A DNA stretch of 64,000 nt from Acanthosepion pharaonis (lineage: Eukaryota > Mollusca > Cephalopoda > Sepiida > Sepiidae). The notes below the pieces were generated by a model. The model was not told the DNA's origin, searched no databases, and saw only the letters and a list, made by a program, of their open reading frames with translations. Both the position numbers and the translations under genes were made by a program. Below, piece after piece: positions 43,806 through 54,015 of the stretch. The DNA lies in contig CAHIKZ030000813.1 of assembly GCA_903632075.3 (NCBI GenBank), positions 1,795,001 to 1,859,000 of the forward strand, written 5' to 3'. Numbering within the stretch: position 1 is the stretch's first letter; each line of letters opens with the position of its first letter.

Positions 43806-43905
43806 GATCAGGGGAGATAAATCATCGGATCCTTGGTACGAAGATCAAAATGGCGGTCGTATTTATCACTGTCGGAGTGGAAACCGCAAACTTCCTGTGA
43901 CGGTT
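43806..43905. repeat. Dispersed repeat, pairs with 38480-38580
   Basis: Second copy, 'ggatcaggggagataaatc', 'gatcaaaatggcgg'. Confidence 0.55.
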
Positions 43906-44624
43906 GAAAAAAAATACTTCTTGCAACGAAATCCACAAAAATACCACCTATACTCCATAGGGAATCTACATGTTCAACCAGTCCGAAATGGATATTTGTA
44001 TATAGTGGTTAGAATGAATTACATTTTTCAAATATTTAGTTTCTAAATTCTACTTATAGTATCAGAGATTATATAAAGTGTATAAAGAATATAATTTTAC
44101 TGCTGGAATTCAGTGTACAAGCTTTGGTCTGTGATCTTTATTTAATGCGATGTAAGTTTAGACGAGTCATTTATGTGCCTTCCACGTCTTCTTCCCCGTA
44201 ATGTGACATGTACTTTTTTTTTATTATTGTAGGTCCCCACGTACCAAAGCACAATGCTTAGCCCGTAAAGAACGGACAAAAATTGTTTAAATCTCTTCAC
44301 TTTCGTCTTTGCTATGCCAAAAGCATCGGAAAATAGCTATAGTGCTTTTGACTTTTAGTTAAATACGGAGAGGAAGCCTGGAAAAACGGCTTTCCTTGGA
44401 GCTGAACTCTCCACTTATTGATCCTTGGTCTGGTATGAACAAAAATCGGATTTGATCTGAATTTCGAAATCCAGCTAAAACGCTGTCACTCGTAGAGGCT
44501 TTGGGTGTGGCAGGGTTCTTCATAGATTCGTGCCATATGATTTAGCTTTTAGAAATTTATTTTTATTACTATATATTATCTTCTATACATATATTTTTTT
44601 ATTTTTTGGCTCAAATACCGCGTG
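43906..44624. other. No gene seen
   Basis: Mixed sequence without recognised repeats or coding signal. Confidence 0.5.
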
Positions 44625-44795
44625 TTCGAAGCTTGGATGTGCGGGTGGTGTAATGGATAATGGCGCGGAATTGTTAATCGGAGATCTGAGTTCCAGTTCC
44701 CGTTGGTTTCATTATATTTAAATACCGTTGGGAAATATATGAATCCGTCTCTTCGGCCTCCCAGCTATGGGTTAAATAGTAAGACTTGTATCACT
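44625..44795 (+). mobile_element. SINE-A, forward copy
   Basis: Head 'tggtgtaatggataatggcg' (A-box side) and 'gagttccagttcc' (B-box-like). The body follows to 'cccagctatgggttaaatag'. It shows that the tRNA-like end is the 5' end. Confidence 0.75.
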
Positions 44796-45021
44796 AAATT
44801 ATTAAACAAGCCCCACTTGTACACAAGAGATACTAAGTGTCGAGACTTAATCTAATATCGAAAAAAAGGAAACACAAACATGACTTTTTTTTTTATAAAT
44901 GTTATCTAAAATTTATTGGATGACTAGATGTCTAAATTGCTCTGCGTATGATTAATATCGCTAGAAAACATTTTTACAACAGTCATAAAATAATTAAACT
45001 TTTCGATTTAAACTTAAATCA

Positions 45022-45639
45022 TACACCCTTGTGCAAATGGACTTAAACAACCGCTTTAGTTTCCTTTCTTTCACCATACGGTCAGTTTTAGACCCACTGG
45101 AGTGTCAGGGTGTAATCGATTTCTATTTTTCCTCAGTTAAGTCCTTTGTTGTGGTGTGCAATAATATGAAACTATTTTCGGGGTGTATGATGAAATTTTG
45201 TTTGGCCTTGAAAAATATTGCGTCATCCGTGATTGCATCAGATTTTTATCAAGCCCAGATATTATCGTCTCGTCTATCGATTAGTTGTCCTAGTTGTCTG
45301 CTATGGACGTTAATCCAAAGAAACGTACGAAAATTGTAACGCTGCACAAGCACACTGGCAAACCTTACCAGTGAGCAAATAAAAGTCCTGTAGACTGGCT
45401 CGGAAACTCTCTTAATTTAAATCCAATCGAGAATCTGTTGTCAATCTGCAAGGAAAGACTTCGTGGAATGGACATATGAAGTACTCACATGTGCACGGGT
45501 TCATGGTTCATTGGAAAAATACGAAAAAAGTAAATAATAATGGAATTATTCGTCTTGTTTCAATTAATTTACACAAGGTTGAAGGTGATCATGCCCCCCC
45601 CCAACATCTTCCCGTATAATTAATTTGCACAAGGGTGTA
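45022..45639 (+). mobile_element. Non-autonomous Tc1-like deletion derivative, copy 3
   Basis: Same ends and same fused stub ('MDVNPKKRTKIVTLHKHTGK' to 'DWLGNSLNLNPIENLL') as 36091. The right end is doubled: an end-like 'attaatttacacaagg' at 45565 is followed, after a C-rich stretch, by the true end 'attaatttgcacaagggtgt' at 45639. A partial duplication or gene-conversion patch explains the extra 60 bp. Confidence 0.85.
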
Positions 45640-45814
45640 TATTTATGACTTTGATTATTCAAGATGCCGCATCAGCAAAAAGGCATCTTTTTTTTCATCC
45701 CTTTATTCACCCTTCCTGTACGATCACCGAGGTTAAGCAACGTTGACCCAGGTTTTAAGTTGTTTCATATAAAACAATTCACTGCTTTCAGTACCGTGTA
45801 TTTATTTATTTATT

Positions 45815-45816
<2 letters not shown>

Positions 45817-45856
<40 letters not shown>

Positions 45857-45866
45857 TGAACAGATT

Positions 45867-45912
<46 letters not shown>

Positions 45913-45928
45913 TGAGCAGATTTAGAAT

Positions 45929-45968
<40 letters not shown>

Positions 45969-46102
45969 TGAACAGATTTAGAATGATAGATAGATATGAA
46001 CAGATTTAGTTGGATAGATAGATAGATAGATAGATAGATAGAATGATAGATTTAGAATGATAGATAGATTTAGAATGATAGATAGATAGATATGAACAGA
46101 TT

Positions 46103-46140
<38 letters not shown>

Positions 46141-46150
46141 TGAACAGATT

Positions 46151-46195
<45 letters not shown>
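45817..46195. repeat. (GATA)n compound array
   Basis: GATA blocks of 20-45 bp separated about ten times by 'tatgaacagatttaga'-type spacers. A higher-order repeat that is the reverse of the type at 9637-9842. Confidence 0.95.
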
Positions 46196-46198
<3 letters not shown>

Positions 46199-47379
46199 TT
46201 TAATTAGTCTGACATAAAGCCAAGGGTTTTTTTCTTTGTGATTATATATTTACTAAGTTTTAGTGTGCCACAAAGCTACAGGTCTTTGAATTACGCGATT
46301 TTTCTTTATGCTTTACTTTGCTTTTTATTTGACATACTGGCTAAGTTCGACGTTACTGAAATTACCTGATCTAAGGAGGAGCGCTGCATTCAGTATGACT
46401 TGACTGTTAACCCCAGTAGGACATTGTTTGTCTGAGATAATTATGGCACAAGGCCAAAGGCCTGAAGTAAAATGCAATGACAGAAGCCAACTATCGTAGG
46501 AGACATCCTCTACAACGCAAGTTTTCTAACTACAACGAGGAGAAGCGAATTTTTCATTCATTTCCCAGTCCTGTTTAAGATTAAACTTTCTGACACTGTG
46601 TGGCTTTAATGTTGTTGTCATAAGTGCTTCCTTCCCTTTTATTCGGATTTTTTTTTTCTTTTCATCTTTTTTATTTTACGCGCTTTTCTTTCTTGTTTTC
46701 GCGGTTTCTTTACCCCGTAGTCGCCATTTTATTTTCTTTATTTTTTTCTTCTTTTTCTTTGTTCTTCTCTTTCCTTTTTTTTTTTAGCCTTCGTTTTCTA
46801 ATCGTACGTCCTTCCTTCCTTCCTTCCTTCCTTTTTTTCACTCCAACCGCATTCCTACATGCTGGCAATCAATTAACCCAATGATGTCTACAAAACATAA
46901 ATAAATAAAAATAAAAAACGTTTTTTTAACAGATTTCTTTCTCTTAAGATGTGGGGAGGTAGAAATCTGAGATGCGCCACCTTCTTTAGTGACAAGTGAA
47001 AGGAATTATAATTACGATGAACTTGGAATCTTTCTTTGTGGCGGACATGGATCCTGTGTGTACGAGTGAATGTACGATTTAAATATTCTAGTGAATGAAA
47101 TCTCTTGGATCTCAGAGTGCTCTTGTGCACACTTTCATACACACACACACACACACACGTTCTTTTTGACCTCGTTCTGAAATTTTTTTTTAGGCGCTGC
47201 CATAACGCTCATGAATAACGTAATCTTTTTAAATTTCTATCATCGCGAAAACTATAAATGTATTTTTTTCTAGACGCAGATTTGAAAAATAATTTTCATT
47301 GAACTAATACTTCTTTTCTTCACTATTTCCTTTCTTCCTTCCTGACATACATACATGTCCTACCTTGCTGTTTTTATTA
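46196..47379. other. No gene seen; CT-rich 46624-46835
   Basis: A CT/T-rich tract with (CTTC)5 at 46811-46832 and (CA)n at 47138-47157. An 86-codon Phe/Ser-rich plus-strand frame at 46624 is due to the tract. No gene recognised. Confidence 0.5.
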
Positions 47380-47566
47380 TTATTATTTATACTCGTGGAG
47401 TAAAGGCAATGGTCAGACCATTGAGTACAACACGATCAACGCAGGCGCCCTCCAAAGTTCGCTTCTAGTTCCAAACATCAAACAATTTACCATAAATGAT
47501 TTGCTAAAGACTAAACTCCGATCATTTGTAAATATCTATGCTGATGATACAACGGTATCATGTCTT
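47380..47566 (+). pseudogene. LINE reverse transcriptase fragment with YADD box
   Basis: The plus strand reads 'NAGALQSSLLVPNIKQF', 'INDLLKTKLRSFVNI' and 'YADDTTVSC'. This is the RT palm of a CR1/Jockey-type LINE: the former Gly-Val-Pro-Gln-Gly-Ser box (now degenerate), the Ile-Asn-Asp-Leu-Leu box, and the YxDD catalytic Asp pair. Upstream is lost. Downstream, after about 47566, the sequence is a segment shared with 52106, so this fragment is 5' and 3' truncated. Confidence 0.75.
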
Positions 47567-47762
47567 CAGCCGACTAAGCATAGAAATGAATACAATATGG
47601 GAACCAGTAATAAGGACTGGCAGAGAAAAGCGATAAAACAACGAAAATTGCAATATGAGTTCTGGTAAAAAACATGCAATGATAACAGCAAAAAATTGCC
47701 GTATGAGCACTGTTAAAAATGATTGCTGGAGACATTAGATTTATAATCACAGATGTCCTCAA
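47566..47762 (+). repeat. Segment shared with 52106-52312, upstream of SINE-B
   Basis: 'ccgactaagcatagaaatg', 'aatacaatatgggaaccagt' and 'ttgcaatatgag' recur in order at 52106-52312, each time directly before a forward SINE-B. The duplicated unit is therefore longer than the SINE. Confidence 0.75.
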
Positions 47763-48310
47763 GGACACATGGCACAGTGGATAAAGGCGTTGGTTATATG
47801 AAAGAGTGTGAGTTCAATAGCCGGTTAAGGCAGTGGAGAACTTGAAGAGGGGAATTAACAGGAGATAACTGACTTACATTAAACAGTCTACCCCATGAAG
47901 CGAAATAAAGGGTTCAGTTCGACATTCCAACCACCTGAAAAGGTCAGAGCGTACAACGGCCGAAACGTTGTAATAAATATGGCGACAAAGATGAGGACAA
48001 TAGTCCGAATAATGTAAATAGTGTACATAATACCTCATCTCAGAAATATAGACAGATACTGAAAGGCCGAAACGTTGTAATAAATATGGCGACAAAGATG
48101 AGGACAATAGTCCGAATAATGTAAATAGTGTACAAAATATCTCATCTCAGAAATATAGACAGATACTGAAAGGCCGAAACGTTGTAATAAATATGGCGAC
48201 AAAGATGAGGACAATAGTCCGAATAATGTAAATAGTGTACAAAATATCTCATCTCAGAAATATAGACAGAAATGCCGAAACGTTGTAATAAATATGGCGT
48301 AAAAAAATCG
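47763..48310 (+). mobile_element. SINE-B reference copy with three extra tail units
   Basis: Head: 'ggcacagtggataaagg' (A-box side) and 'gagttcaatagccgg' (B box). Body to 'gaaataaagggttcagttcg'. Core: 'cacctgaaaaggtcagag', then 'acaacggccgaaacgttg'. Tail: 'aataaatatggcgacaaag', the 'gatgaggacaatagtccg' hairpin, 'aatgtaaatagtgta'. After that the stretch from 'atacctcatctcag' through 'tactgaaaggccgaaacg' restarts the tail at 48065, 48172 and about 48274, a period of 107 bp. Expected to be transcribed by RNA polymerase III and mobilised by a LINE. Confidence 0.85.
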
Positions 48311-49100
48311 GGCATCGTTATTGGGAAGGTATACAATCAAAGAATGAAATGCTAATTTAGTTTATATTTCTTTTTAAGTATTTATTTCATGTTTCATCTG
48401 TTTTTACATATTTAAAATGGCTTCCTTTCTTACATTTCTCACTTCTAGGCCCTATAGACCCACTACATGGGTCTTAGGAGCATATAATCAAAGTGTTGGC
48501 CCCATTATCACCAAATATAACCAAGCCTCCTTTCTTTTTCAGTTCTTAATATAATTTTTTCCTTTTTTTTCCACATCACTTTTTTCTTTTGTCTTTTTTA
48601 AAATTGTTGACCGTTATTCCTTCAATCGTCGAATGCCTTACAAAACATTTTTTATGCTTGCGATAAAATAATTTTGAAATGTAAATATATTATTTAATTG
48701 CTAATAAATCTTTGAAAAAAGCATTTAATTTATTATTTAAAATATTCAAATATTCGCTATTTTCATATATTTTCCATCTTCTTTCTTTTAGGTAAGTGGT
48801 GAATTCATTTAATGAAAATGCAAAGTATATTGAAATAGTGCCATGTTTCAAGTGAACAAACATCAAAAATAAATAAGGTATTTATATAAATTAACAAGGT
48901 ATTTTTTGATCCTCTACTTGTTTCTTTTTTTTTCCTGGAGGGTGTTGTTTTCGGCAAGACATTCAGTTTGAAAACGTGTTGTGAGCTCATGACACCCCCC
49001 CACTCAAAAAAAAAATACTCATTGAATTGGGTTAAAGAATTGTTCATTTTAATGTAATTTTATTAAATTTTATTTTTCAATACACACACACACACACACA
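48311..49100. other. No gene seen
   Basis: AT-rich sequence with T runs; (CA)n at 49083-49100. Confidence 0.5.
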
Positions 49101-49119
49101 TATTATTTAAATTATTTAT

Positions 49120-49154
49120 TATTATATTATTATTATTATTATATTATTACAATG

Positions 49155-49211
<57 letters not shown>

Positions 49212-49440
49212 ATATTTAGGCAGCAATCCTTCCTTTATGCATGTTTCGTTAAAAACGACAGACAAGGTACTACGGTTGAGCTTTTTATTTAATTTTTCTT
49301 GTGTTCTGACAAGAGCTTTCTTTTCTGGACAAAGAGTGTGTAAGAACTGTCCGAATGTTCTGTATTTCCGAGCGCCTTCGGCTATACCTTTAGCCATTAT
49401 CAAGGATGATTCAATTATCAGTTCCTTAAAGGGCATTTGA
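49120..49440 (-). pseudogene. Penelope-like ORF start, reverse copy
   Basis: Minus strand: leader with 'ccttgataatggctaaagg' and 'tatagccgaaggcgctcgg' just after the putative start. Then 'RTQEKLNKKLNRSTL' and, further than in the other two copies, 'FNETCIKEGLLPKYTNI'. That Phe-x-x-x-Cys...Gly-Leu-Leu-Pro-Lys block is a familiar landmark near the N-terminus of Penelope-like proteins. The copy then ends in (TA)n (49159-49207). RT and endonuclease are absent. It faces the plus-strand copy at 49800. Confidence 0.7.
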
Positions 49441-49540
49441 ACTCATAGATAATGTTCTTTCTTTGTAATTTTGACAGTTGGTGTGTTGTTATTTTTGAGG
49501 ATAAGGTTGGCCGTCTTAAATTCCTTTAAGTAACTGCGTT

Positions 49541-49786
49541 CCTCACCAAACCGGACTCATAAATAATTACATCGGCTACACAACCACATGTTTATCCAGA
49601 CGTCTTACATGACACCTATCTGATCACAGTTCCATCAGAACACATTTAAACACACACTCAGATTTACCCGACACTATTAGGAACATACTAGTAGAAAATA
49701 CAAATATATTAACTGCATCCACTTGCAAAAAAAGACTAAAAGTAATGGAAGCTCTAATAATAAAAAAGAAAAAAGCCAACTCTTAA
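49541..49786 (+). pseudogene. Penelope-like GIY-YIG endonuclease C-terminus
   Basis: One plus-strand frame reads 'TGLINNYIGYTTTCLSRRLT', an in-frame TGA (49610-49612), then 'HLSDHSSIRTHL' and 'CKKRLKVMEALIIKKKK' to a TAA at 49784. 'NYIGYTT' matches the YIG half of the GIY-YIG nuclease motif. The Arg in 'LSRRLT' and Glu in 'VMEALII' sit where the family has its conserved Arg and metal-binding Glu. In Penelope-like elements this domain is C-terminal to reverse transcriptase, and the protein ends right after the EALIIK-type helix, as here. The GIY half and RT are not found upstream. The internal stop makes it a pseudogene. Confidence 0.75.
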
Positions 49787-49799
49787 CAATATTAACTAT

Positions 49800-50070
49800 G
49801 AACAAAGCCATAATGTGCTAACCTTATTCGGAAACTAAAAACATCACTACCACACACTGAACATACACAGAACACACACACTCTACTAAGCTGATAATTG
49901 AATCATCCTTGATAATGGCTAAAGGTATAGCCGAAAGCGCTCGGAAATACAGAACATTCGGACAGTTCTTACACACTCTTTGTCCAGAAAAGAAAGCTCT
50001 TGTCAGAACACAAGAAAAATTAAATAAAAAGCTCAACCGTAGTACCTTGTCTGTCGTTTTTAACAAAACA

Positions 50071-50075
<5 letters not shown>
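49800..50075 (+). pseudogene. Penelope-like LTR-like region and next ORF start
   Basis: This begins only 14 bp after the endonuclease stop. The leader ('accttattcggaaactaaaa', 'accacacactga') is shared with 14520. The GATAA...GGCT/AGCC...GAAA motif lies at 49905-49945. The frame from 49909 gives 'ESARKYRTFGQFLHTLCPEK' and 'RTQEKLNKKLNRSTL' and runs into (TA)n at 50073. End of one unit joined to start of another is the tandem layout typical of Penelope-like elements. Confidence 0.7.

Positions 50076-50140
<65 letters not shown>
50073..50140. repeat. (TA)n microsatellite
   Basis: Pure TA separating the Penelope-like piece from the family Y hairpin. Confidence 0.95.
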
Positions 50141-50142
<2 letters not shown>

Positions 50143-50405
50143 TTAAATGATTTTAAAATATGGTTTCATCGCTACACAGGAATTATCACGTTTCAAAAAC
50201 AGAAAACAAAACCTTCAAATTCAATTATATTAAATTAAAAGCATTAGTTCTGTTTCATCTTCAAGCGGATTTTGATTGAAGATGAAGCAGAACTTATGCT
50301 TTTGATTTAATATAATTGAATTTGAAGTTCTCGTGTTCTGTTTTTGAAACATGGTAATTCCTGTGTAGTGATGAAATCATATTTTTAAATCATTTCATTT
50401 ATAAT
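50141..50405. repeat. Family Y foldback, 125-bp arms
   Basis: Left arm ('ttcatcgctacacaggaatt', 'acgtttcaaaaacagaa', 'ttcaaattcaattatatta', 'tctgtttcatcttcaa') and its inverse to 50405 at about 90%, with a loop of about 12 bp. The right side continues with 'atattgagcactgttttg' and 'aacaccggattaca', the outer end of family Y at 34620. The fold point differs from 34348-34635. Confidence 0.85.
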
Positions 50406-50494
50406 ATTTATGCTCTGTAAGTTTATATTGAGCACTGTTTTGTAAAAATAAAAATATCAATATGAACACCGGATTACATGTTTCTTTTTTAATA

Positions 50495-50533
50495 TAATAT
50501 AATATACTTTTTAATATAATATAATATAATATA

Positions 50534-50595
<62 letters not shown>
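50495..50595. repeat. (TATAA)n-(TA)n
   Basis: ATATA pentamer run to 50540, then TA. Confidence 0.9.
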
Positions 50596-50599
<4 letters not shown>

Positions 50600-50954
50600 T
50601 TTTAATGCAATTTTATTTTAATTTGATAAATTATTTATGTATTTATTTATTTTAAGTAATAGAAGTTCTTGAGTTGTCTTTTTTTTTTTTTTTTGGGGGA
50701 ATTTAGGCAATAATGGCATTGGTAAAAATGGCACAAGTGGAAAAATAGGAAAATAATCTGTATCTGATAATAGTTGATTTTATAATGTGATTTATATACA
50801 TGTATCCTTGGAAGCAGATCTTTCATGGGGTTGTGGCAGCGTCATTGGGATCAATCGTATGTTCCCGGACAAATGGACCAGAAAAAAAAAAAATATAATT
50901 TTAAATAGCTTAACAGCAACTTGTGTTTAATTTTAAGCTACTTAAAGAGTTTGT

Positions 50955-51090
50955 TTTTTTCACTTGTGTCATTTTTTCATATTTTTTTAACTTGTGCCAT
51001 TTTTCGTATTTTTTTTCCTTGTGCCATTTTTTCGTATTTTTTTCACTTGTACCACATTTTTCGTAATTTTTTTCACTTGTGCCATTACAG
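50955..51090. repeat. Minisatellite, about 33-bp unit, five copies
   Basis: 'cacttgtgccatttttcg' plus 'tatttttt', five times; 'aagtggaaaaatagg' at 50735 looks like a reversed outlier. Confidence 0.85.
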
Positions 51091-51404
51091 CCGATTACCG
51101 TTAGTGGTTTGGTGATGGCAGTATTAACGTTTTGAACATTTTCACGAGTTGCTTTTTATATATCAATTTTTATCGTCTTCAAACAAATCATTATACGTTA
51201 TTTTATTGCATTTTCCAAGGCCATCTTTAATGCTATCACCTGCACTTGAATACACGAATTTTTCACTTCTTTATCTTTTATTTTTATGGTGCATTCCAGC
51301 CAAACATCACTTGTTTTATTTTCCGCATAAATTTTAAATATTCCCTAAAACTTTATCAATTCCGATCATTTATCATATTGTTTTCGGGGTAGCCTTTGAT
51401 GTTT
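51091..51404. other. No gene seen
   Basis: AT-rich, nothing recognised. Confidence 0.5.
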
Positions 51405-51945
51405 AAAAAGGGGTTGCGTGATCTGTCTATATTTCTGAGATGAAGTATTATGTACACTATTTACATAATTCGGACTATTGTCCTCATCTTTATCGCCATA
51501 TTTATTATAACGTTTCGGCCTTTCAGTATCTGTCTATATTTCTGAAATGAGGTATTATGTACACTATTTACATTATTCGGACTATTGTCCCCAACTTTCT
51601 CGCCATATTTATTACAACGTTTTGACCCTTCAGTATCTGTGCATATTTCTGAGATGAGGCATTATGTACACTATTTACATTATTTGGACGATTTTCCCCA
51701 ACTTTGTCGCCATATTTATTACAACGTTTCGGCCTTTCAGTATCTGTCTATATTTCTGAGATGAGGTATTATGTAGACTATTTACATTATTCGGACTATT
51801 GTGCTCATTATTGTCGCCATATTTATTACAACGTTTCGGCCGTTGTACGCTCCGGCCTTCTTCAGATGGTTGGAATGTTGAACTGAACCCTTTATTTCGC
51901 TCACTTGGTTAGACTGTTCTAGTTACACGTGCCATGTTTAAAAAC
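51405..51945 (-). mobile_element. SINE-B with three extra tail units, 5' truncated
   Basis: Minus-strand core at about 51820-51870, body to 51945 ('acacgtgccatgttta'). Tail restarts near 51725, 51620 and 51513, period about 107 bp, as in 47763-48310. The tRNA head is missing, replaced by unrelated sequence. Individual units differ by scattered substitutions, so the tail expansion is not brand new. Confidence 0.85.
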
Positions 51946-52105
51946 TGTAATACGAAGGGAATTGGAAAAATCAGGCGTGGCTGACCACATATGGAGATTA
52001 AAAGGAGATCATCGCCTTCTTTGGGATCAGGTTGAGATCATAGACAAGTAAAACCATTCGTAAACGTAAAGAATCAGCACATATGCTAGGCTACAAAAAT
52101 CTCCT

Positions 52106-52312
52106 GAGCCGACCAAGCATGGAAATGAATACAATATGGGAACCAGTAATAAGGAGTACCAGTGAAAAGCGATAATAACAACAAAAACTGCAATATGAGA
52201 TGTGGTAAAAACTTTTATTGATAACAGCAACAAATTGCAATATGATCACTGGTAAAAAATGGTTGCTGAAGACATTAGGTTTATAATACCCAGAAATTCA
52301 TACCCAGATGTC
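52106..52312 (+). repeat. Segment shared with 47566-47762
   Basis: About 85% match, in the same orientation and again immediately upstream of a SINE-B. Confidence 0.75.
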
Positions 52313-52625
52313 CTCAAGAACACATAGCACAGTGGATAAAGACGTTAGTTAGATCCAGTGACAGGACCCAAAGAGTGTGAGTTCAATACCCGGTTAAAGC
52401 AGTGGAGAACTTGGAAAGGGGAATTAACAGTAGATAACTGATAACTGACATCCATTAAACATGGCACGTGGAACTAGAACAGTCTACCCAAGTGAACGGA
52501 ATAAAGGTAAAGGGTTAAGTTCGACATTCCAACCACCTGAAGAAGGCCGGAGCGTACAACGGCCGAAACGTTGTAATAAATATGGCGACAAAGATGAGCT
52601 CCGAATAATGTAAATAGTGTTTTGC
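52313..52625 (+). mobile_element. SINE-B, one unit
   Basis: Complete head, body and a consensus-like core 'cacctgaagaaggccgg', 'acaacggccgaaacgttg' (52538-52575). A small deletion removes part of the 'gatgaggacaatag' hairpin. It ends at 'aatgtaaatagtg' (52621). Confidence 0.85.
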
Positions 52626-53429
52626 GTGATCACGACCAAAAAATAACACGCGTTGAATTCGTTGAAAGAAAGAAAGAAAGAAAAAAGCAAAAAATGAACA
52701 AAATAAGATACAATTGTTTATTTTCTAGATAACTTTTAGTCTGGAGATGTGTTCAGGGATAATTTCTAAAAGAGTTTGTAAATTTAAGTAATATTCTTAC
52801 AGTAGAATCTGTAAAAAGAAGAAATGAATGTAGTTGAAACAGTCAGTGGGGTGTCGTGTCTAGGAGATTCGCGTGCTCGTAGGGCGACAGTATTTGCAAC
52901 CTAACTTGTCTGCTCTTATACATGAAGGAAGGCTAGCATCTTGAAATTCGCCCTACGCCCGCTCTTAGTATTTTCTTAATGCCTACCTAAATTTTTAAAT
53001 GTGTATCTGTTGCTCATACTGAATTCAACACATGCTGCAAAAGGGTAAATATCCAGTGGAATTATTTCATAATAATTCTTAATTATCTCTTAGCTAGTCC
53101 GATGTGACGTTATATAATTATCGATCACACGGGTCTGAACTTTACGTTTTAGCAAATACGTATGCCTTACTTGTAGCTGAAGATAAAAGGACGTAGTTTG
53201 TGAAAACATATCAACGATATATCTTATTAGCAAATGGCCGCTATTCTATGCAAATTCATTCTATTTTCATTTGCTCCGGCTTAGCTGTCCTTGGACATTT
53301 TTACTTTAAATGATTTTTGAAATATATGCGGCAGTCCCAACTTACTCCTACAGAAAATATCACTAATGCAAATGTGAAATTACTTTTATCCCCTTCAATT
53401 CTGAGTATATTATTCTTTTAATCATTTCG
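52626..53429. other. No gene seen
   Basis: Mixed sequence with (GAAA)4 at 52662. Nothing recognised. Confidence 0.5.
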
Positions 53430-53712
53430 ATCCAAGTAAGGCAATAAAGCCACTAAGAAACAAAAGTGTACTATGTGTTAGAGAATATGAGAAAAACTAA
53501 TATTAAGGAGAGAGAACAATAAAAGAACAAGAATTTAGAAGATAACGATCGACATTGCATTCAAAGTTTTGAAGATCAAATTTGTCTGGGAAGCAAAAAA
53601 CCAGGAGAGAGTTACACAAGCGAGAAGTGCGAGAGATAAAACTGTTAACACAGAACTTACGGTTACATCCAGTCATTTCAACTGTAAAATGATGAGACCT
53701 TGCCGTCAATCT
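53430..53712 (-). pseudogene. CR1/Jockey-like LINE ORF2 C-terminus
   Basis: The minus-strand frame at 53503-53709 reads 'SFISRTSRLCNSLLVFCFPD' then 'FDLQNFECNVDRYLL', the same terminal blocks as at 10205 and 29320. A 3' flank ('aagccactaagaaacaaaag') follows and recurs at 55985 next to another crumb. 5' truncated within the post-RT region. Confidence 0.75.
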
Positions 53713-53759
53713 AAATAAACGATCAGAATTTATCTCAAAATTTTTACTATGTAAATTAA

Positions 53760-53870
53760 AATCGAAAAACCGAGAAGAATAAATAAAAATAAATAAAATA
53801 AAAATAAATAAGAAAAAAACAAGTAAAATAAATTAATCCAAATAAATAAATAATAAACAAACCACTCCCG
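53760..53870. repeat. (AAATA)n-rich tract
   Basis: A-rich simple sequence of AAATAAATA type. Confidence 0.85.
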
Positions 53871-53947
53871 CTAAAATAACCGTTAGAACTGACTACCCAC
53901 AATGCACCACTGGCACGTATATATAAATAGCCGAGAAAAGATACATG

Positions 53948-54015
53948 TGGCCTGATGATTGCGTTTAGCATGAAACAGTCTATCGCCGAGAGTTGACTTC
54001 AATGTTCACTTTTAT
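53948..54015 (+). repeat. Single copy of the 33823 palindrome arm with its neighbour
   Basis: 'ggcctgatgattgcgtttag', 'catgaaacagtc' and 'ttgacttcaatgttcactt' occur here in one direction. At 33823-33965 the last block is doubled back on itself and the first is reversed. The CTGATGA...GAAAC pair is hammerhead-like but the stem between is only three pairs. Confidence 0.65.
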
